A stretch of DNA of 64,000 nucleotides from Mycolicibacter senuensis (lineage in GTDB: Bacteria > Actinomycetota > Actinomycetes > Mycobacteriales > Mycobacteriaceae). Positions 1-10,062 of this stretch are shown piece after piece. The stretch lies in the NCBI RefSeq assembly GCF_002101885.1, contig NZ_LQPS01000020.1, forward strand, positions 45,035-109,034, read 5' to 3'. The notes below the pieces were generated by a model that had not been told where the DNA came from, ran no database searches, and saw only the letters and a list, made by a program, of their open reading frames with translations. The translations under genes and the position numbers were made by a program. Within the stretch, counting starts at the first letter, position 1, and each line of letters opens with the position of its first letter.

Positions 1-1672
1 TGACTACCAGGCAGGTTCGATCGCCGGCATATTCGCGGATCACTGCGGTCACCCTCGCCCGCTGATCCGCATCCAGGTTCTCGGTCGGCTCGTCGAGCAG
101 TAACACCTCGGGCCGGCGGAGCAGGCACCGGGCGAAGGCGATCAATCGCTTCTGGCCTCCCGACGGCACCTCCACATCGATGACGGTGTCGTAGCCGTCT
201 CGCACCTTAGCCGGGTCGCAGATCACGCTATGAACGTGCGCCAGCTCGCATGCCGCTTCGATGTCACTGTCGGTGGCGTCCTGTCGGCCCAGCCGCACAT
301 TTTCGCGGATGGTGTCTTTCAAGAAGAACGGGAACTGCGCAAGCTTGGACACCTGCTCACGCAGCGAATGCAGCGTCACATCGCGGATATCGCGGCCGTC
401 CAACAGGATCCGGCCGCCCTGTGGATCCAGGAACCGGAGCAACAGATTGAAGACGGTCGACTTGCCGGATCCGATCGGACCGACCAGCGCGACCGTTTCT
501 CCCTCCGCGATCGAGAATGACAGCCCGTCGAGTATCTTCTGGTGCGGCGAGTAACTGAATGTCACGTCGTCGAATACCACGTTGCCGCGGACCTCACCGA
601 GCGGCGTGGCATTCGGTCGCTCCCGCACGGTCGCCTCGGTGTCGAGCAGTTCGTACGTGGACGCGATGTGCGGGAGGATCGACTTGTACGTCGTGTACGC
701 CAACACCATCCGCTGCACCGCCGCGAACATCGTCGGCACGTAGGCGATGAACACCACCAGGCCCGCGAAGGTGAGGCCGAAGCGGCCGCTGAACGCGATA
801 CCGGTGATCAACACCAGCACGGTGCTCAGTGCGATGAAAACCTGAACCCCGTTGGCCGCGGCCTGCATCCAGATCCTCATCGCGGCCATATTCCTCGTTG
901 CGGACGTCGACGAGACCCGGAACAACTCATTGCGTCGCCGTTGGGCGTTGAAGACCTGAATCTCGGCGATACCACTGGTGGTCTCCGCGAGTTCGCTGCT
1001 CATGGCGCGGTTTGCCATCATCGCCCGTCGAGTGGCGGCCTGTAGCCCCTTCCCCGCGAAGCGAAGCGCCATCAGCGCCAAGGGGGTCAGCACCAGCGAC
1101 ACGATCGTCATCTGCCACGACAGCGCCAGCAGATAGCTCAATGCGATCAGCAGCACCACGGCGTCGACTGCCGGTGGGACAAGACACTCGGTCAAGAGCC
1201 GCTGAACGCACGGAGCCTCTTGCTGTACTCGCTGGATAAGCGCACCACTGCGCGCGCCTATGAAGAAATCCAGTGACAGCGACTGAATATGGCCGTGAAC
1301 GCGCTGGAGGATCGCGCTGAGCAGCTTCCGCTCGACGTGTGCGCCGACCCAGGCGTTGGCGAAACTCAGGGCTTGGGCGAGCACCAGCGAAACCGCCCAG
1401 ACTGCCAGCAGCGTCGCGAAAGTCACCGGTGTTGTCAGCCAACCGAAAATACCGGAGGCGCCACCGCTTTCGCGGCTCAGCAACGCCCCCTGCAAGCCCC
1501 ACACGTCGGCCAGATTTCCGTCCATGCCCGCAACTGCGACCGACTGCATCAGCGGACCGAATGCCGCGTTGGACACGAACGGCAGCGCGGTGACGAACAA
1601 TCCCAGCAGGATCGAGAGCGCTACCGTGCCGCGGACCGTGTGCAGCATGACCAGGCTGCGTCGGATGTACAT
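1..1672 (-). CDS. ABC exporter, fused permease and ATPase (C-terminal end cut off by the window)
   Basis: This is a half-transporter of the MsbA/lipid-exporter type, with the membrane domain first and the nucleotide-binding domain second. It probably acts as a dimer in the inner membrane; the substrate cannot be told. The visible 557 residues have hydrophobic helices near residues 14-35, 75-100, 165-195 and 270-310, then Walker A GPIGSGKST (about 398-406), the signature SGGQKR (about 504) and Walker B LLLDEPTENLD (about 525-535). The ATG at 1670-1672 follows GGAG with good spacing. The frame runs off base 1 without a stop, but family members are about 580-600 residues, so only the tail is missing. 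Upstream lies a gene remnant pointing the other way. Confidence 0.85.
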   Translation of the reverse strand, partial: MYIRRSLVMLHTVRGTVALSILLGLFVTALPFVSNAAFGPLMQSVAVAGMDGNLADVWGLQGALLSRESGGASGIFGWLTTPVTFATLLAVWAVSLVLAQALSFANAWVGAHVERKLLSAILQRVHGHIQSLSLDFFIGARSGALIQRVQQEAPCVQRLLTECLVPPAVDAVVLLIALSYLLALSWQMTIVSLVLTPLALMALRFAGKGLQAATRRAMMANRAMSSELAETTSGIAEIQVFNAQRRRNELFRVSSTSATRNMAAMRIWMQAAANGVQVFIALSTVLVLITGIAFSGRFGLTFAGLVVFIAYVPTMFAAVQRMVLAYTTYKSILPHIASTYELLDTEATVRERPNATPLGEVRGNVVFDDVTFSYSPHQKILDGLSFSIAEGETVALVGPIGSGKSTVFNLLLRFLDPQGGRILLDGRDIRDVTLHSLREQVSKLAQFPFFLKDTIRENVRLGRQDATDSDIEAACELAHVHSVICDPAKVRDGYDTVIDVEVPSGGQKRLIAFARCLLRRPEVLLLDEPTENLDADQRARVTAVIREYAGDRTCLVV

Positions 1673-1769
1673 CGACCTGCTCCTCGATCAAGGCGTTGGC
1701 AGGATTGTCAGTCCGCGACACCGCCTTGTCCAGCGCGAACACGGTGACTCGCGAACTGGATTCCCACCG

Positions 1770-1895
1770 CCGACGGCTTGGAACGTCATTTTCGCCGACT
1801 ACCAGTTCGGGCACGGTTTGCCGGTGATCACCGTGCCGTGGGCGGCGCTGACCGATGTGCTGGCACCCGACATGGCGGTGCTTGCACAGCGGTGA
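1770..1895 (+). pseudogene. C-terminal remnant of a DUF3298/RsiV-like exported protein
   Basis: About 40 codons before the TGA at 1893-1895 read like the end of an RsiV/MPT64-like (DUF3298) protein: a hydrophobic strand VIFADYQFG, then PVITVPWAALTDVLAP. No start codon, signal peptide or upstream part of such a protein is present. The same frame further 5' lies antisense to the ABC exporter gene. I read this as the stub of a gene truncated by a rearrangement. It could also be a chance open frame; family membership is judged from motif memory only. Confidence 0.35.
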
Positions 1896-1904
1896 GCATA
1901 AGGC

Positions 1905-2339
1905 TCAGAAGAGCCGGTAGGAGTCGCGTGCGATCTCGAACCCGTGGCCGTCGCGGTTCTCGCAACGGATACCGGAGGTCTCGCTGACGCAGCTGTAGCC
2001 GGGCATCTTCTCGCGGTCCCCGTACTGCAGCGTGCGCGCGTCGCCACCGAAGGTGGTGTCGCCGGCGCAGACGAATTCGGGCTTACCAGTGGCCTCCAGG
2101 TTGATGCCCTGGCCGTATCCGGTCTGAGTCGAACAGTCTGCCGGCCGGGCCGGTGGCGACCAGTCCCGATCCCGGATGTCGCACCGGACCCAGTCCGAAT
2201 CCGCCAAGCATGCGATGTTTCCGCTGGGGGACTCGAAGAAGTGCATCTCCGACTCGGCGACGGCAGCGGCAGCGCCGCTGATCGCCGCGGCGGTCAGAGT
2301 GGCTGCGGCGATCGCCGCTGCGCGGGCGGGGGCTTTCAT
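1905..2339 (-). CDS. Secreted cysteine-rich protein, DUF6636 type
   Basis: A 144-residue exported protein of unknown function. An Ala-rich signal peptide occupies residues 1-28, with likely cleavage after AVA. The mature part carries six cysteines (44, 53, 69, 91, 117, 126), enough for three disulfides, and the SPSGNIAC and ENRDGHGF-type motifs typical of mycobacterial DUF6636 proteins. The frame is open for 97 more codons upstream, but the ATG at 2337-2339 is the only start that places a signal peptide at the N terminus. It is transcribed divergently from the beta-lactamase-like gene. Confidence 0.7.
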   Translation of the reverse strand: MKAPARAAAIAAATLTAAAISGAAAAVAESEMHFFESPSGNIACLADSDWVRCDIRDRDWSPPARPADCSTQTGYGQGINLEATGKPEFVCAGDTTFGGDARTLQYGDREKMPGYSCVSETSGIRCENRDGHGFEIARDSYRLF

Positions 2340-2481
2340 ACCGAGACGATAATCCAAAATAGAAATGAGTGCGGCTTTTCGCGAATCTTTCCACGTCGGT
2401 GGTCTCGAAGGGTGGCGTTTAGCCGCCGACCCGCCCATCGGCCACCACGGTTTCGACCGCCCACCGCGCAATACTGAGGCA

Positions 2482-3282
2482 ATGCCTGCTGTCCGTCGAG
2501 CACTCGCCGCGGTCCTGGCCGCCCTGGTGGCCCTGGCCGCCCCTGTTTCGCCGGCCGCCCCCGCCGCCGCCGATCCGCTGCAGCCCGCGTTCGCCAGACT
2601 GGCCGGCACCATCCCGGCCACCATCGGCATCGCCTACGCCCCGGTTGGCCAGAACGGGGCCGGCACGCTCGGCACTTTGCAGAACGGGGTGGCCTGGTCG
2701 ACCATCAAGGTCCCGCTGGCGATCGCCGCGATCCATGCCAACCGCCCGAACGCGCAAGACCTCGCGGCCAGGGCCGTCACCGCCTCCGACAACGACGCCG
2801 CCGAACAGTTATGGTCTGAGCTCGGGCCGGCGCCGCAGGCCGCCCAGCAGGTGCAGGCCGTGCTGCGGGCCGGCGGTGACACCGGCACCGCGGTCGAATC
2901 CCGGCGGCTGCGGCCCGAATTCAGCGCCTTCGGCCAGACGCAGTGGCCGCTGGCCCGCCAAGCGGTGTTCGCCGCTCACCTGCCGTGCATGGCTGCTGCC
3001 GCACCCGTTGTCGGTCTGATGCGCAACACCGTCCCCAACCAGCGCTGGGGTCTGGCGAAGATCGGCGCACCGACCAAGGGCGGCTGGGGCCCCGGCACCG
3101 GCGGCGGCTACCTGGTGCGGCAGTTCGGCATCGTCGGTACCCCGCGCGGCGATGTCGCGGTGGCGATGGCCGCCGAACCGAACAACGGCAGCTTCGATGC
3201 CGGGGTGGCCGCGCTCGACCAGATGACCGAGTGGCTCAGCGCCAATGCCGCCGCGCTACCGGGTGGCCGCTGCGCCGGGTAG
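2482..3282 (+). CDS. Exported serine beta-lactamase-like protein
   Basis: A 266-residue exported protein with the three active-site motifs of class A beta-lactamase/DD-peptidase folds: S73-T-I-K76 (SxxK), S102-D-N104 (SDN) and K199-G-G201 (KTG-like). An Ala/Leu-rich signal peptide covers about residues 1-30. The frame is open for 39 codons further upstream, but only the ATG at 2482 gives a signal peptide. The protein is close to the normal class A length. True beta-lactamase activity is uncertain because the usual catalytic Glu166 region is not obvious; many mycobacterial relatives are uncharacterised serine hydrolases. Confidence 0.7.
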   Translation: MPAVRRALAAVLAALVALAAPVSPAAPAAADPLQPAFARLAGTIPATIGIAYAPVGQNGAGTLGTLQNGVAWSTIKVPLAIAAIHANRPNAQDLAARAVTASDNDAAEQLWSELGPAPQAAQQVQAVLRAGGDTGTAVESRRLRPEFSAFGQTQWPLARQAVFAAHLPCMAAAAPVVGLMRNTVPNQRWGLAKIGAPTKGGWGPGTGGGYLVRQFGIVGTPRGDVAVAMAAEPNNGSFDAGVAALDQMTEWLSANAAALPGGRCAG

Positions 3283-3324
3283 GTTGGCGGCTAACCACTT
3301 GTTACCCGCGAGTAGGAGACAGTC

Positions 3325-4878
3325 ATGTCCGCTCCGTCCGCCGCAGAATTCGACCGGCTGCGCGCGCTGGTCGCCATCGATGACGCTGACGCCCGCCAGT
3401 CGAAGACCATCGACGAGGTCTTCACCGGCAAACCACTGACCACCATCCCGGTCGGCACCGCCGAGGATGTGACGGCGGCCTTCGCCAAGGCCCGCGCCGC
3501 CCAGCAGCGGTGGGCGGCCCGCAGCGTCAAGGAGCGCTGCGCGATCATCGAGCGCTACCGCGATCTGGTGATCGCCAACCGGGACTTCTTGATGGACGTC
3601 GCCCAGGCCGAGACCGGCAAGGCCCGTTCGGCGGCCCAGGAGGAGATCGTCGACATCATGCTCAACGCGCGGTACTACGCGCGCCAGGCCGCCAAGTTGC
3701 TGGCCTCCAAGCGGGTGCAGGGTCTGCTGCCCGGCATCGTCAAGACCGTGGTCAACCACCATCCCAAGGGCGTCGTCGGGGTCATCTCACCGTGGAATTA
3801 CCCGATGACACTGTCGATTTCGGATGCCATCCCCGCATTGCTGGCCGGTAATGCCGTAGTGGTCAAACCAGACAGCCAGACCCCGTACTGCACGCTGGCC
3901 AACGCCGAACTGCTGTACCAGGCCGGTCTGCCGCGTGAACTGTTCGCGGTGGTGCCCGGCCCGGGGTCGGTGGTGGGCACCGCGATCGTGCAGCAGTGCG
4001 ACTACCTGATGTTCACCGGATCCAGCGCCACCGGCCGGTCACTGGCCGAGCAGTGCGGCGCCCGGCTGATCGGGTTCTCCGCGGAACTGGGCGGCAAGAA
4101 CCCGATGATCGTCGCCAAGGGCGCCGACCTGTCCGAGGTCGCCAAGGCCGCCACTCGCGCCTGCTTCTCCAACGCCGGCCAGTTGTGCATCTCGATCGAG
4201 CGGATCTATGTCGAGCGCGAGATCGCCGACGAGTTCGCCGCCAAGTTCGCCGAGCAGGTGCGTGCCATGAAGCTCTCCGGCGGCTACGATTTCTCCGCCG
4301 ACATGGGCAGCCTGATCTCCGAGGACCAGATCAAGACCGTCTCCAACCACGTCGATGATGCAAAGGCCAAGGGCGCCAAGGTTATCGCCGGCGGAAATGC
4401 TCGCCCGGATCTCGGGCCGCTGTTCTTCGAACCCACCGTGCTCACCGACGTCACCGACGAGATGGAGTGCGGGCGCAACGAGACGTTCGGCCCGGTCGTG
4501 TCGATCTACCCGGTCGACAGCGTCGAGGAGGCCATCGCGCGTGCCAACGACACCGAGTACGGGCTCAACGCCAGCGTGTGGGCTGCGACCAAGGCGCAAG
4601 GTGAGGCGATCGCCGCCCGGATCAAGTCCGGCACCGTCAACGTCGACGAAGGCTACGCACTGGCTTTCGGCAGCACCGCGGCGCCGATGGGTGGGATGAA
4701 GGCGTCCGGGGTGGGCCGCCGCCACGGCGCCGACGGCATCTTGAAGTACACCGAGTCGCAGACGGTCTCCACCGCCCGGGTTCTGAATCTGGATCCGCCG
4801 CTGGGGATCTCGGGTCCGCTGTGGCAGAAGATGCTGACCCCGATGATCCGCCTGGTGCAGGCGCTACCCGGCCGGTAG
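3325..4878 (+). CDS. gabD2: Succinate-semialdehyde dehydrogenase (NADP+)
   Basis: A cytosolic aldehyde dehydrogenase that oxidises succinic semialdehyde to succinate. At 517 residues it matches M. tuberculosis GabD2 (Rv1731, 518 residues) closely along its length, including EVFTGKPLTTIPVGTA near the N terminus. Family residues are visible: Asn158 in SPWNYP, the general base Glu254 in SAELGGKNP and the nucleophile Cys288 in NAGQLCIS. The ATG at 3325 follows a GGAGA ribosome site. It is convergent with the WS/DGAT gene, with only 4 bases between the stops. Confidence 0.9.
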   Translation: MSAPSAAEFDRLRALVAIDDADARQSKTIDEVFTGKPLTTIPVGTAEDVTAAFAKARAAQQRWAARSVKERCAIIERYRDLVIANRDFLMDVAQAETGKARSAAQEEIVDIMLNARYYARQAAKLLASKRVQGLLPGIVKTVVNHHPKGVVGVISPWNYPMTLSISDAIPALLAGNAVVVKPDSQTPYCTLANAELLYQAGLPRELFAVVPGPGSVVGTAIVQQCDYLMFTGSSATGRSLAEQCGARLIGFSAELGGKNPMIVAKGADLSEVAKAATRACFSNAGQLCISIERIYVEREIADEFAAKFAEQVRAMKLSGGYDFSADMGSLISEDQIKTVSNHVDDAKAKGAKVIAGGNARPDLGPLFFEPTVLTDVTDEMECGRNETFGPVVSIYPVDSVEEAIARANDTEYGLNASVWAATKAQGEAIAARIKSGTVNVDEGYALAFGSTAAPMGGMKASGVGRRHGADGILKYTESQTVSTARVLNLDPPLGISGPLWQKMLTPMIRLVQALPGR

Positions 4879-4882
4879 CGCT

Positions 4883-6298
4883 TCAACGCCTCCCGGCCCG
4901 GGGCTTACTCCGACCTGCGGCGCGCTCCAGATCCGCCAGCGCCGGTTCGATGGCATCGGCCATCTTGTGGATGTCCTCGGCGACTTCCGGCGTGGTCACG
5001 AACCCGAAGTCGAGGTGGTCGCGGTAGGAGAAGCAGGTGATGTTCAGCGCCACATCCATGACCGGCGGCCCCAGCGGCACCAGCGATTCCACTTCCGCGC
5101 CGGCCATGTAGAGCGGGAACGGCGGGCCGGGAACGTTCGAGATAACGAGGTTGATCGGGGCCAGCCGATTCGACAGACCGGTCGCGGTGTAGGCGCGAGC
5201 GGCAAGCTGCAGCAGTCCGGGCGGGGTGGTGTCGGTCAGGCCCATGATCTGGTGCGCCGACAGCGCTTTGGCCATCTGCTTGGCGCTCTGGGTGTTCTCG
5301 TGAATCATCTTGAGCCGCTGGCCCGCGCCCTCGATATCGGTGGCCAACGACACCGTCATCGAACTGACCTTGTTGCCTACCTCGCCCTGAGTCTGGTCCG
5401 TGCGGGTCGACACCGGGATCTGAGCGACCAGCGGCTTGTCCGGCAGTTCCCCACGCTCACTCAGATACTCCCGCACGGCACCGGCGACCATGGCGAGCAC
5501 GACATCGTTGAGTTTCACGCCGTAAGCGTCCTTGACCGCCTTGACCCTGGCCAGCTCGACCCGGCTGGCGGTGATCCGCCGGTGCGGCGACACGCTGGCA
5601 TTGAACCGGGTCACCGGAGCGTCGAAGTAGCGCGGCGGTTTCCGTGCCACGCCGAGGCCGATCGTGGCGATCTGCTGACGGACGGTCTGTTGCAGCAGCC
5701 GGCCGATGCGAAACGGCGTCATGACCGCGACGTTGACCAGCGCACCGAACGCACGGCGCTCGAAGCTGGGCATGCTGTCGCCGGACAGCGATCCGATCGC
5801 CTCCGGTTCCGGTGGACGCGGTTCCGGCGTGACGTCCAGCATGATCTCGGAGAGTCCCGCCCCCGAGACGCCGTCGACGATCGCGTGATGCATCTTGGTC
5901 AGCGTCGCGACCCGACCGCCGTTGACCCCCTCGATCACCCACACTTCCCACAGCGGCCGGGACCGGTCCAGCTTGTAGGACATCAGCCGGCCCACGAGCT
6001 CTTCGACCTCGCGACGCCCGCCCGGGGCGGGGACACCGATACGCCGCACATGGAAGTCGATGTCGAGTTCGTCGTCTTCGACGAACCACGGCCGGTCCAG
6101 ACCCAGCGGCGCGCCGCTGACCCGCCAGCGCAGCTGCGGCAGTTGCGGTAGTCGCTCGATGAGTAGTTGGCGGACCAGCTCAAAACTGTAATTCGGCGCC
6201 TGGCTGGTATCCAGGATCGCCAACCCTCCGATGTGCATGTGCCAGCCCGCCGTCTCGGCGGACCAGAACGCGGCGTCGACGCCCGAAAGTCGCTGCAT
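4883..6298 (-). CDS. WS/DGAT-family acyltransferase (Rv0221-like)
   Basis: A wax ester synthase/diacylglycerol acyltransferase family protein that joins an acyl-CoA to an alcohol such as diacylglycerol, feeding storage lipid. It is 471 residues long, the normal length. The catalytic motif HHxxxDG is intact as H137-H-A-I-V-D-G143. The N-terminal half (residues 6-90) resembles Rv0221 of M. tuberculosis as I recall it, rather than Tgs1. It lies 62 bases downstream of fadD19 on the same strand and may share its transcript. The link to sterol-derived acyl groups is inference. Confidence 0.82.
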   Translation of the reverse strand: MQRLSGVDAAFWSAETAGWHMHIGGLAILDTSQAPNYSFELVRQLLIERLPQLPQLRWRVSGAPLGLDRPWFVEDDELDIDFHVRRIGVPAPGGRREVEELVGRLMSYKLDRSRPLWEVWVIEGVNGGRVATLTKMHHAIVDGVSGAGLSEIMLDVTPEPRPPEPEAIGSLSGDSMPSFERRAFGALVNVAVMTPFRIGRLLQQTVRQQIATIGLGVARKPPRYFDAPVTRFNASVSPHRRITASRVELARVKAVKDAYGVKLNDVVLAMVAGAVREYLSERGELPDKPLVAQIPVSTRTDQTQGEVGNKVSSMTVSLATDIEGAGQRLKMIHENTQSAKQMAKALSAHQIMGLTDTTPPGLLQLAARAYTATGLSNRLAPINLVISNVPGPPFPLYMAGAEVESLVPLGPPVMDVALNITCFSYRDHLDFGFVTTPEVAEDIHKMADAIEPALADLERAAGRSKPRAGRR

Positions 6299-6360
6299 CG
6301 ACAGAGACTAACTTGGACGGCTCCGCCGGGGGCGGCTCACCGCCAGAAAACCCGCCGAAG

Positions 6361-8022
6361 CTAGTTGTCGGCCGCCACGTGCTTGGCGTGCACCTCGTCT
6401 GCGGGACGGGCTTCGGTCTGCTCCTTGGCCCACCGGTAGTCGGGCTTGCCCGCCGGGGAGCGCTTGACCTCGTCGACGAACCACAGACTGCGGGGCACCT
6501 TGTAGCCGGCGATCTCGGTGCGCGCGCAGGTGTTGATCTCCTCCAGCGAGGGCCGGGCGTCGCCGCGCGGCTGCACCACCGCGGCGACATGCTGGCCGTA
6601 ACGGGCGTCGGGCACGCCGACCACCAGGGCGTCGAACACGTCCGGATGGGTCTTGAGCGCGGCCTCGACCTCCTCGGGGTAGATCTTCTCGCCGCCGGAG
6701 TTGATCGACACCGAGCCGCGACCCAGCATGGTGACGGTGCCGTCGGCCTCGACCTGCGCGAAGTCGCCGGGGATGGCGTAGCGCACGCCGTTGATGGTGC
6801 GGAACGTCTCGGCTGTCTTCTTCTCATCCTTGTAGTAGCCGACCGGGATGTGGCCGCGCTTGGCGATGATGCCGCGGACGCCAGAGCCGGGCTGGACCTC
6901 GTTGCCGTCGTCGTCGAGCACCACGGTGGTCTTGTCGATGGTGACCCGCGGCCCACCGGTGTGCGCCTCGCCCTTGGCGACGATGCTGGTGCCGCCGAAC
7001 CCGGTCTCGCTCGACCCGATGGAGTCGGTGATGATCCGGTTGGGCAACAGCTCCAGCAGCTTCTCCTTGATGCTGGGGCTGAACAGTGCCGCGGTGGACG
7101 CCAGCAGGAACAGCGACGACAGGTCGTACGCCTCCCCTTCCCCGCCGGGGGCTTGGCTGGCCAGCAACGCATCCAGCAGCGGACGCGCCATTGCATCCCC
7201 GGTGAAGAACAGCAGATTCACCTTGTGGTCATGGATGGTGCGCCACACCGCATCGGCGTCGAACTCCGGTGCCAGCACCACGGTTTGACCACTGAACAGC
7301 GACATCCAGGTCGCCGATTGGGTGGCGCCGTGGATCATCGGCGGAATCGGGTGGCGGACCATCGGCGGGTTGGCGGCGGCCTGCTTGGCCAGGTCGTGCT
7401 CGTCGGCGATCGGCTCACCGGTGGCGAAGTCGGTGCCGCCGAACAGCACCCGGTAGATGTCCTCGTGGCGCCACATCACGCCCTTGGGGAACCCGGTGGT
7501 GCCGCCGGTGTAGAGCAGGTAGATGTCGTCAGCGCTGCGCGGGCCGAAGTCACGCTCCGGGGAGCCCTGAGCCAGTGCGGCCTCGAACTCCACACCGCCG
7601 TAGCGGGCGTAGTCCAGGTCGCTGCCGTCCTCGACGACCAGGATGGTCTTGACGTTCGGGGTGTCGGGCAGGACCCGGGCCACCCTCTCGCTGTACTGGC
7701 GCTCGTGCACCAGCGCGACCATGTCGGAGTTGTCGAACAGGTAGCGCAGCTCGCCCTCGACGTAGCGGAAGTTGACGTTGACCAGGATGGCGCCGGCTTT
7801 GATGATGCCGAGCATTGCGACGACGATCTCGTTGCGGTTGCGGCAGTACAGGCCGACCTTGTCGTCCTTCTTGACGCCCTGGGCGATCAGATAATGGGCC
7901 AGCCGGTTGGCCTTCTCCTCCAGCTGCCCGTAGGTCAGCTGCTCATCGCCACAGATCAGGGCAACCCGATCCGGAACGGCGTCGACGGCGTGTTCGGCGA
8001 GATCCGCAATGTTGAGAGCCAC
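6361..8022 (-). CDS. fadD19: Steroid side-chain acyl-CoA ligase FadD19
   Basis: An ATP-dependent acyl-CoA synthetase that activates the C26 carboxylate of the oxidised sterol side chain. In actinobacteria FadD19 is needed for C24-branched sterols. The AMP-binding motif [11 protein letters not shown] is intact, as are the GSSETG and [10 protein letters not shown] regions and the C-terminal catalytic Lys in [11 protein letters not shown] chose the GTG at 8020-8022, giving 553 residues starting [11 protein letters not shown], which aligns with the M. tuberculosis protein (548 residues). The open frame begins 3 codons earlier at a TTG. A KstR box ends 11 bases upstream, so the transcript is probably nearly leaderless. 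Confidence 0.93.
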   Translation of the reverse strand: MALNIADLAEHAVDAVPDRVALICGDEQLTYGQLEEKANRLAHYLIAQGVKKDDKVGLYCRNRNEIVVAMLGIIKAGAILVNVNFRYVEGELRYLFDNSDMVALVHERQYSERVARVLPDTPNVKTILVVEDGSDLDYARYGGVEFEAALAQGSPERDFGPRSADDIYLLYTGGTTGFPKGVMWRHEDIYRVLFGGTDFATGEPIADEHDLAKQAAANPPMVRHPIPPMIHGATQSATWMSLFSGQTVVLAPEFDADAVWRTIHDHKVNLLFFTGDAMARPLLDALLASQAPGGEGEAYDLSSLFLLASTAALFSPSIKEKLLELLPNRIITDSIGSSETGFGGTSIVAKGEAHTGGPRVTIDKTTVVLDDDGNEVQPGSGVRGIIAKRGHIPVGYYKDEKKTAETFRTINGVRYAIPGDFAQVEADGTVTMLGRGSVSINSGGEKIYPEEVEAALKTHPDVFDALVVGVPDARYGQHVAAVVQPRGDARPSLEEINTCARTEIAGYKVPRSLWFVDEVKRSPAGKPDYRWAKEQTEARPADEVHAKHVAADN

Positions 8023-8033
8023 AACACACAAAC

Positions 8034-8047
8034 TAGAACGTGTTACA
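8034..8047. promoter_or_regulatory. KstR operator between fadD19 and echA19
   Basis: TAGAACGTGTTACA matches the KstR consensus TnnAACnnGTTnnA at every fixed position. It lies in the 69-base divergent region between fadD19 and echA19, so it can control both genes. KstR is the TetR-family repressor of cholesterol catabolism, released by a sterol-derived CoA ester. Confidence 0.85.
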
Positions 8048-8091
8048 TTTCGTTTTCAAGTCGAGGCCCCACCCCGGAAAGGCGGACGCCG

Positions 8092-8892
8092 GTGAGCGAG
8101 TCGTCAGAACAGCCCCACGCCCTGGTTGAACAGCGCGGACACACGCTGATCCTCACGCTCAACCGGCCCGAGGCCCGCAACGCTCTGAGTGGCGAGATGC
8201 TGGCGATCATGGTCGAGACGTGGGACCGGGTAGACAACGACGACGACATCCGCTCATGCATCCTGACCGGCGCGGGCGGCTATTTCTGTGCGGGCATGGA
8301 CCTCAAAGCAGCCAACAAGAAGGCACCGGGCGACTCGTTCAAGGACGGCAGCTACGACCCGTCACGCATCGACGGGCTGCTCAAGGGCCGCCGGCTGACC
8401 AAACCGCTGATCGCCGCGGTGGAGGGCCCCGCGATCGCCGGGGGCACCGAGATCCTGCAGGGCACCGACATCCGCATCGCCGGCGAGAGCGCCAAGTTCG
8501 GGATCTCCGAGGCCAAGTGGAGCCTGTACCCGATGGGCGGCTCCGCCGTGCGCCTGGTGCGACAGATTCCCTACACGAAGGCGTGTGACCTGTTGTTCAC
8601 CGGCCGGCACATCACTGCCGCCGAAGCGCTGGACATGGGTCTGATCGGATATGTGGTGCCGGACGGTTCCGCGCTGGACAAGGCGCTGGAGATCGCCGAA
8701 CAGATCAACAACAACGGTCCGCTGGCGGTGCAGGCGATGCTGCGCACTATCCACGAGACCGAGGGCATGCACGAGAACGACGCCTTCCAGATCGACACCA
8801 AGATCGGTATCAAGGTGTTCTTGAGCGAGGACGCCAAGGAAGGGCCGCGCGCCTTCGCCGAGAAGCGCAAGCCCGAGTTCAAGAACCGCTGA
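8092..8892 (+). CDS. echA19: Enoyl-CoA hydratase of sterol side-chain degradation
   Basis: A crotonase-fold hydratase that adds water to the 2-enoyl-CoA form of the steroid side chain. The product is 266 residues, against 263 for M. tuberculosis EchA19 (Rv3516). Crotonase features are visible: the oxyanion-hole segment [11 protein letters not shown] near residues 63-73 and [15 protein letters not shown] near 118-132. The start is the GTG at 8092, preceded by GGAAAGG. The frame is open far upstream, but that stretch is antisense to fadD19. The stop overlaps the next start (TGATG), so translation of the two genes is coupled. Confidence 0.92.
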   Translation: MSESSEQPHALVEQRGHTLILTLNRPEARNALSGEMLAIMVETWDRVDNDDDIRSCILTGAGGYFCAGMDLKAANKKAPGDSFKDGSYDPSRIDGLLKGRRLTKPLIAAVEGPAIAGGTEILQGTDIRIAGESAKFGISEAKWSLYPMGGSAVRLVRQIPYTKACDLLFTGRHITAAEALDMGLIGYVVPDGSALDKALEIAEQINNNGPLAVQAMLRTIHETEGMHENDAFQIDTKIGIKVFLSEDAKEGPRAFAEKRKPEFKNR

Positions 8893-9863
8893 TGCAGATC
8901 GCGGTCACCGGCGGCACCGGGTACGTCGGCGCCCACACCGTCAAGGCGATGCTGGAAGCCGGGCATTCGGTGCGGCTGTTGGTCGCACCGGGCTGCGGTG
9001 ACGAGCCCGTCATCCCCCGGCTTCGCGAGTTGGGCACGCTCGAGGTGCTCGACGGCGACATCCGCGACAACGGAGTGGTGGCCGCGCTGCTGGACGGCTG
9101 CGACTCGGTGCTGCACGCCGCCGGAGTGGTCGGCACCAACGACCGGCAAGAGAAGTTGATGTGGGACATCAACGCCTATGCGACCGAGGCGATCCTGACC
9201 CGCGCGGTGGAAGCCCGGCTGGACCCGGTGGTGTCGGTCAGCAGCTACAGCGCACTGTTCCCGCCGCCCGACGGTGTCATCGGCCCGGACTCGCCGACCG
9301 TTCCCGGCCGCAGCGCCTACGCCCGAACCAAGGCCTACGGCGAGCGGGTGGCCCGGCGACTGCAGGACGACGGGCACCCGGTCGTAGTCACCTATCCCTC
9401 CAGCGTGGTCGGTCCGGCGTTCTGGACGGCGCCGGGCGTCACCGAGCGGGGCTGGGCGCCGATCGTGAAGTACCGGGTGGCGCCCGTGGTGCGCGGCGGC
9501 ATGGCGATGATCGACGTCCGCGATGTCGGCCGGGTGCACGAGGCGCTGATGCGACCCGGCCGGGGCCCGCACCGCTACCTGTGCGGTGGCGTCATGGTCG
9601 GCTTCGACGAGATGATCGCCGCGGTGGAGCGGGGCCTGGGTAAGCCGGTGCGCCGAATCCCGGTCGCCCCCGGCATTTTCAAGGGCATCGGCCGGGTCAG
9701 CGATCTGGCCAGTAGGTTGCTGCCGCTGCCGGAGTCACTGAGCTATGAAGCGGCCTGGCTGCTGACCTCGGCGACCCCGACCGATGACTCGGCCACGTTG
9801 GCTGATCTGGGTCTGGCGTGGCGATCACCGGTGGACGCGATCGTGGAGTCGCTGCGGGCGTAG
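8892..9863 (+). CDS. NAD(P)-dependent epimerase/3beta-HSD-like short-chain dehydrogenase
   Basis: A 323-residue extended SDR. The N terminus carries the nucleotide motif TGGTGYVG (residues 6-13), and the catalytic YxxxK is visible as YARTK near residue 139. Its ATG overlaps the echA19 stop by one base, so it is made together with a sterol side-chain enzyme. A role in oxidising or reducing a sterol or side-chain carbonyl is plausible but not shown. This gene is not part of the M. tuberculosis echA19 locus as I remember it. Confidence 0.75.
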   Translation: MQIAVTGGTGYVGAHTVKAMLEAGHSVRLLVAPGCGDEPVIPRLRELGTLEVLDGDIRDNGVVAALLDGCDSVLHAAGVVGTNDRQEKLMWDINAYATEAILTRAVEARLDPVVSVSSYSALFPPPDGVIGPDSPTVPGRSAYARTKAYGERVARRLQDDGHPVVVTYPSSVVGPAFWTAPGVTERGWAPIVKYRVAPVVRGGMAMIDVRDVGRVHEALMRPGRGPHRYLCGGVMVGFDEMIAAVERGLGKPVRRIPVAPGIFKGIGRVSDLASRLLPLPESLSYEAAWLLTSATPTDDSATLADLGLAWRSPVDAIVESLRA

Positions 9864-9934
9864 GCCGCTCCTTTGTGACCGGGCTGCCCGCGCCGGGCCG
9901 TCTTTCGCCTGGCCGGGCCGTCGCCGGGGCGGCC

Positions 9935-10028
9935 CTCGCCGGGCCACCCCCTCGCCGGGCCACCCCCTCGCCGAACGTGTAACCACTGCGAGATTCCGGC
10001 TGGATTTTCGCAACCAGTACACGTTCGG
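9935..10028. repeat. Short direct repeat followed by a long inverted repeat
   Basis: A 16-base unit (CTCGCCGGGCCACCCC) occurs twice in tandem from 9935, plus a partial third copy. It is followed by inverted arms CCGAACGTGT (9971-9980) and ACACGTTCGG (10019-10028), which match perfectly. The arms extend inward imperfectly to about 21 bases, 15 of which match. The element lies between the SDR stop and the Rv3517-like start. It may act as a terminator or transcript-stability hairpin. Confidence 0.6.
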
Positions 10029-10062
10029 CGGGCCTGTCAGGGGTCTTAGGCAGACTCCTGCC

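Noticed and set aside
6313..8091. Open plus-strand frame joined in phase to echA19
   Set aside because: It is antisense to fadD19 and passes through the KstR box. The GTG at 8092 has a ribosome site and gives the family length.
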